Below, piece by piece: positions 32,242-34,002 of a stretch of DNA of 34,002 nt (within the stretch, counting starts at the first letter, position 1; every line of letters begins with the position of its first letter). The notes under the pieces were generated by a model. It saw nothing but the letters and a program-made list of their open reading frames with translations, had not been told where the DNA came from and did no database searches. The stretch spans positions 1 through 34,002 of the forward strand of contig JBNGIS010034127.1 of assembly GCA_049999725.1 (NCBI GenBank). Direction: 5' to 3'. Both the position numbers and the translations under genes were made by a program. Origin of the DNA: Haplomitrium mnioides. Lineage: Eukaryota > Marchantiophyta > Haplomitriopsida > Calobryales.

Positions 32242-33466
32242 TCAGAAGAGGAATACCTTGAGAGGAATCAACATTGAACTCAAAATTTCTCTATCCACTT
32301 GAGATAGGCATTTGAGTTGAGAAATACTATCCACATGTAGCCAAAATTCATCTGTTGAAAATTGTTTGCTCCAAATCTTTGCCTTGGGATCATTTAACTC
32401 GAACTTAAACTGTTGATTAAAAGTAATATCATGCATCCTTTGAACCAGAGAGGGATGTTGCTACAAAATTTTTGAAATCCCAAGTTTCCAACAAAAGAGT
32501 CGCCTAAAGTTTTGGATTATAGGATAATTGAAGTGCCTCGCTAAGACTCGTAATCATGAAAGCTTTGACACGTTTTAAACATTTCGAGAATCTGCTGAAC
32601 ATTTGATCGATTTGATCATGAGTATGGCCAACCATGAGAAATCCCACCTTGATTTTTTGAAAAACATTCTTGTCAATAAGTAGACTAAGATATTCAAACA
32701 TGATAGAATTCTTATTCTCTCGTGTCGTGTTGTCCAACTGAAGATACAAAGTTGGAAGCAGCGGGTCTTCAAAGTCACATAATATTTTGTTGAGCACAGT
32801 AGCTGTCAAATTAGAATCGCTTCTCAAGTTTTTGTATGCTAATAAGACCCTAGAAGAAAGAGTATGATTGAATATTAAGGCACCAACAACATGCACACCC
32901 ACTAAACAATCTTTATCAATGTTTTTTCGTGGCGAAGGCTAGTGTGGAATAGTAGTTTTCTTCTTATCCATTCCATCAATGACGATTCCCAAGTACTTTT
33001 GACCATCGGCATAACATTTTCTTCAATGGTTTGCAAGTTTTGATATTTCTTTCATTTGTTGGTCACGATGAAGAAACAATTGGCGATTATATTTGACTGC
33101 ATCATCACAAAGCACGAAGGACATAAAAGTAGTTCAGTAAAACATATGTGAATACTTGTAATATCAAAACACAACCTGAGGTGCCATAAACATTCAAGTC
33201 ATCTTAAACAAATGTCTAAATTTGTAGAAACAAAACACTTTGTAAAAGATTAAAATTAAACTTTAGGCAATTTGAAAACAAGAAAATCTATTTTGAAAAG
33301 AAAAAAAACAAGATTTGCCTATAAAGGTTATTAGAACACATCCTTTGAGCGTTTAGGATGAGTAGAGACAACAATTGATCATATACGAGCATAGGACCAA
33401 TACAACAACACCAATATCATAGCTTGTTGTGAATGTTGTCGCAGCAGGTTTTAAAAGAAACAAGAA

Positions 33467-33492
33467 CAAATCCTATGCGCGCATAGGATTTG
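33467..33492. repeat. Perfect 26-bp palindrome
   Basis: Arms of 13 bp without a loop, centred between 33479 and 33480; the central part is cctatgcgcgcatagg. Confidence 0.9.
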
Positions 33493-33655
33493 CGAACAAC
33501 AAAAATAATTCTTTCAATTTGTTTTTTTGAAGGGCCCTTGATTTAAATGAGTAAAAACAAAACCTGTTGCAAGGCTAAGATCACCATCAAGAATCAAACT
33601 CATTTTTTGGCTTTATTCGACTATAGACAAGGTTTTAATTGAAATATAAAACAAT

Positions 33656-33679
33656 AGAGTCTATGCGAGCATAGACTCT
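33656..33679. repeat. Palindrome, 11-bp arms with 2-nt centre
   Basis: Arms agagtctatgc and gcatagactct around GA. Its core is the same as the palindrome at 33467-33492, but the outer arm bases differ. Confidence 0.9.
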
Positions 33680-34002
33680 CTTCTCACAACTCAACTTGCT
33701 AAGAATTATTCGAATCAAATCTTCTTTGCTAAATAACTTTAAAAAAAATATACATCTTTTAGTTGTAAGTTGAGAAACATAACATCTCTAGAACTAGGTT
33801 TTGAGTCTAGAAAAAAGATGATGGATTAGCCAAAAGTGTCAAAAGAGAAGAAAGCTTGTTACCTTTATTGGACTCCAATACAGATTTTTCTTGCAAAGAT
33901 TTTATTTCTTTGCATGTTTCACAAACACCAAATCTATTGCATTTTGGAATTTTTGCATTTGGAAAATGAGTTCTCCAATGTTTTGTAAAACCCGAGAAAC
34001 TA

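Larger units (their letters stand above)
33097..33862 (-). other. Intron of the DUF7869-like remnant, with palindromes
   Basis: 766 bp bounded by GTAACA and a TGATGATGCAG acceptor on the - strand; AT-rich, no coding content seen. Contains at least two strong palindromes and two weaker relatives sharing a ctatgcgNgcatag core. Confidence 0.6.
32242..34002 (-). pseudogene. DUF7869-like protein remnant, two exons, broken
   Basis: Exon a enters from the right edge and ends at 33863 (donor GTAACA): HFPNAKIPKCNRFGVCETCK. Exon b starts at 33096 after an AG, in the matching phase, and runs to 32242. Exon b carries YLGIVIDGMDKKKT, LYLQLDNTTRENKN, VGFLMVGHTHDQIDQMFSRF and, after a shift, FKFELNDPKAKIWSKQF. 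I recognise this order (IDGMD, QLDN-ENKN, GHTHDQID) from plant and animal proteins labelled DUF7869, which look transposase-derived; this is recall, not a search. Breaks in frame: TGA 33023-33025, TAG 32939-32941, TAG 32504-32506 and a frameshift between about 32480 and 32440. Non-functional unless recoded. Confidence 0.7.

Noticed and set aside
1-34002. tRNA, rRNA or other structured RNA genes
   Set aside because: Scanning by eye found no cloverleaf with A and B boxes and no rRNA-like stretch; the iMet match is only the retrotransposon primer site.

Overview
This is a nuclear window from a land plant. The three complete genes (a THH1/TOM1/TOM3-family membrane protein, a WAT1-type transporter and a plastid ClpT accessory protein) are plant families with GT-AG introns, and the flanks are plant-type Ty3/gypsy chromovirus retrotransposons, one with a tRNA-iMet-type primer binding site. 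A non-seed plant (lycophyte, fern or bryophyte) is my guess from the relic in the last 1.8 kb and the general look of the genes. The species cannot be read from this window.

Layout. 1-3287: 3' part of a decayed chromovirus (element 1, + strand) ending in a 552-bp LTR, inserted into an older gypsy element (element 2a, - strand, 3288-4484). 4485-5108: a partial LTR copy, a degenerate tandem array and microsatellites. 5938-15812: 13-exon TOM1-like gene (+), reconstructed as 399 aa, with introns carrying several copies of an unnamed dispersed repeat, here called R1. 15813-17712: no gene seen. 17713-20590: 7-exon WAT1-like transporter (-), 396 aa. 20591-21393: shared divergent upstream region. 21394-25178: 6-exon ClpT gene (+), 256 aa, with a tandem R1 copy in intron 4. 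25650-26977 and 31711-31960: an R1 copy expanded into a minisatellite and split by a gypsy element (2b, - strand, 26978-31710) with both LTRs and a 5-bp target duplication. 32242-34002: broken, intron-containing remnant of a DUF7869-like transposase-related protein (-), whose intron contains a family of short palindromes.

How it fits together. The three central genes do not form a pathway: endomembrane 7-TM protein, multi-pass exporter and plastid protease assembly factor. The WAT1-like and ClpT genes are head to head with 803 bp between start codons and could share control elements. The history is layered: R1 was present before 2b landed in it, and 2a before element 1 landed in it. All six in-frame stops of element 1 could have arisen by C-to-T or G-to-A transitions, as expected for methylated, silenced elements. 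The most distinctive signal is R1: it occurs in both orientations, flanks TOM1-like exon 4 as an inverted pair, shows a 519-bp tandem period, and has amplified into a roughly 78-bp minisatellite. Exon joins were worked out by hand from reading frame, splice sites and family resemblance; no alignment or database search was run.
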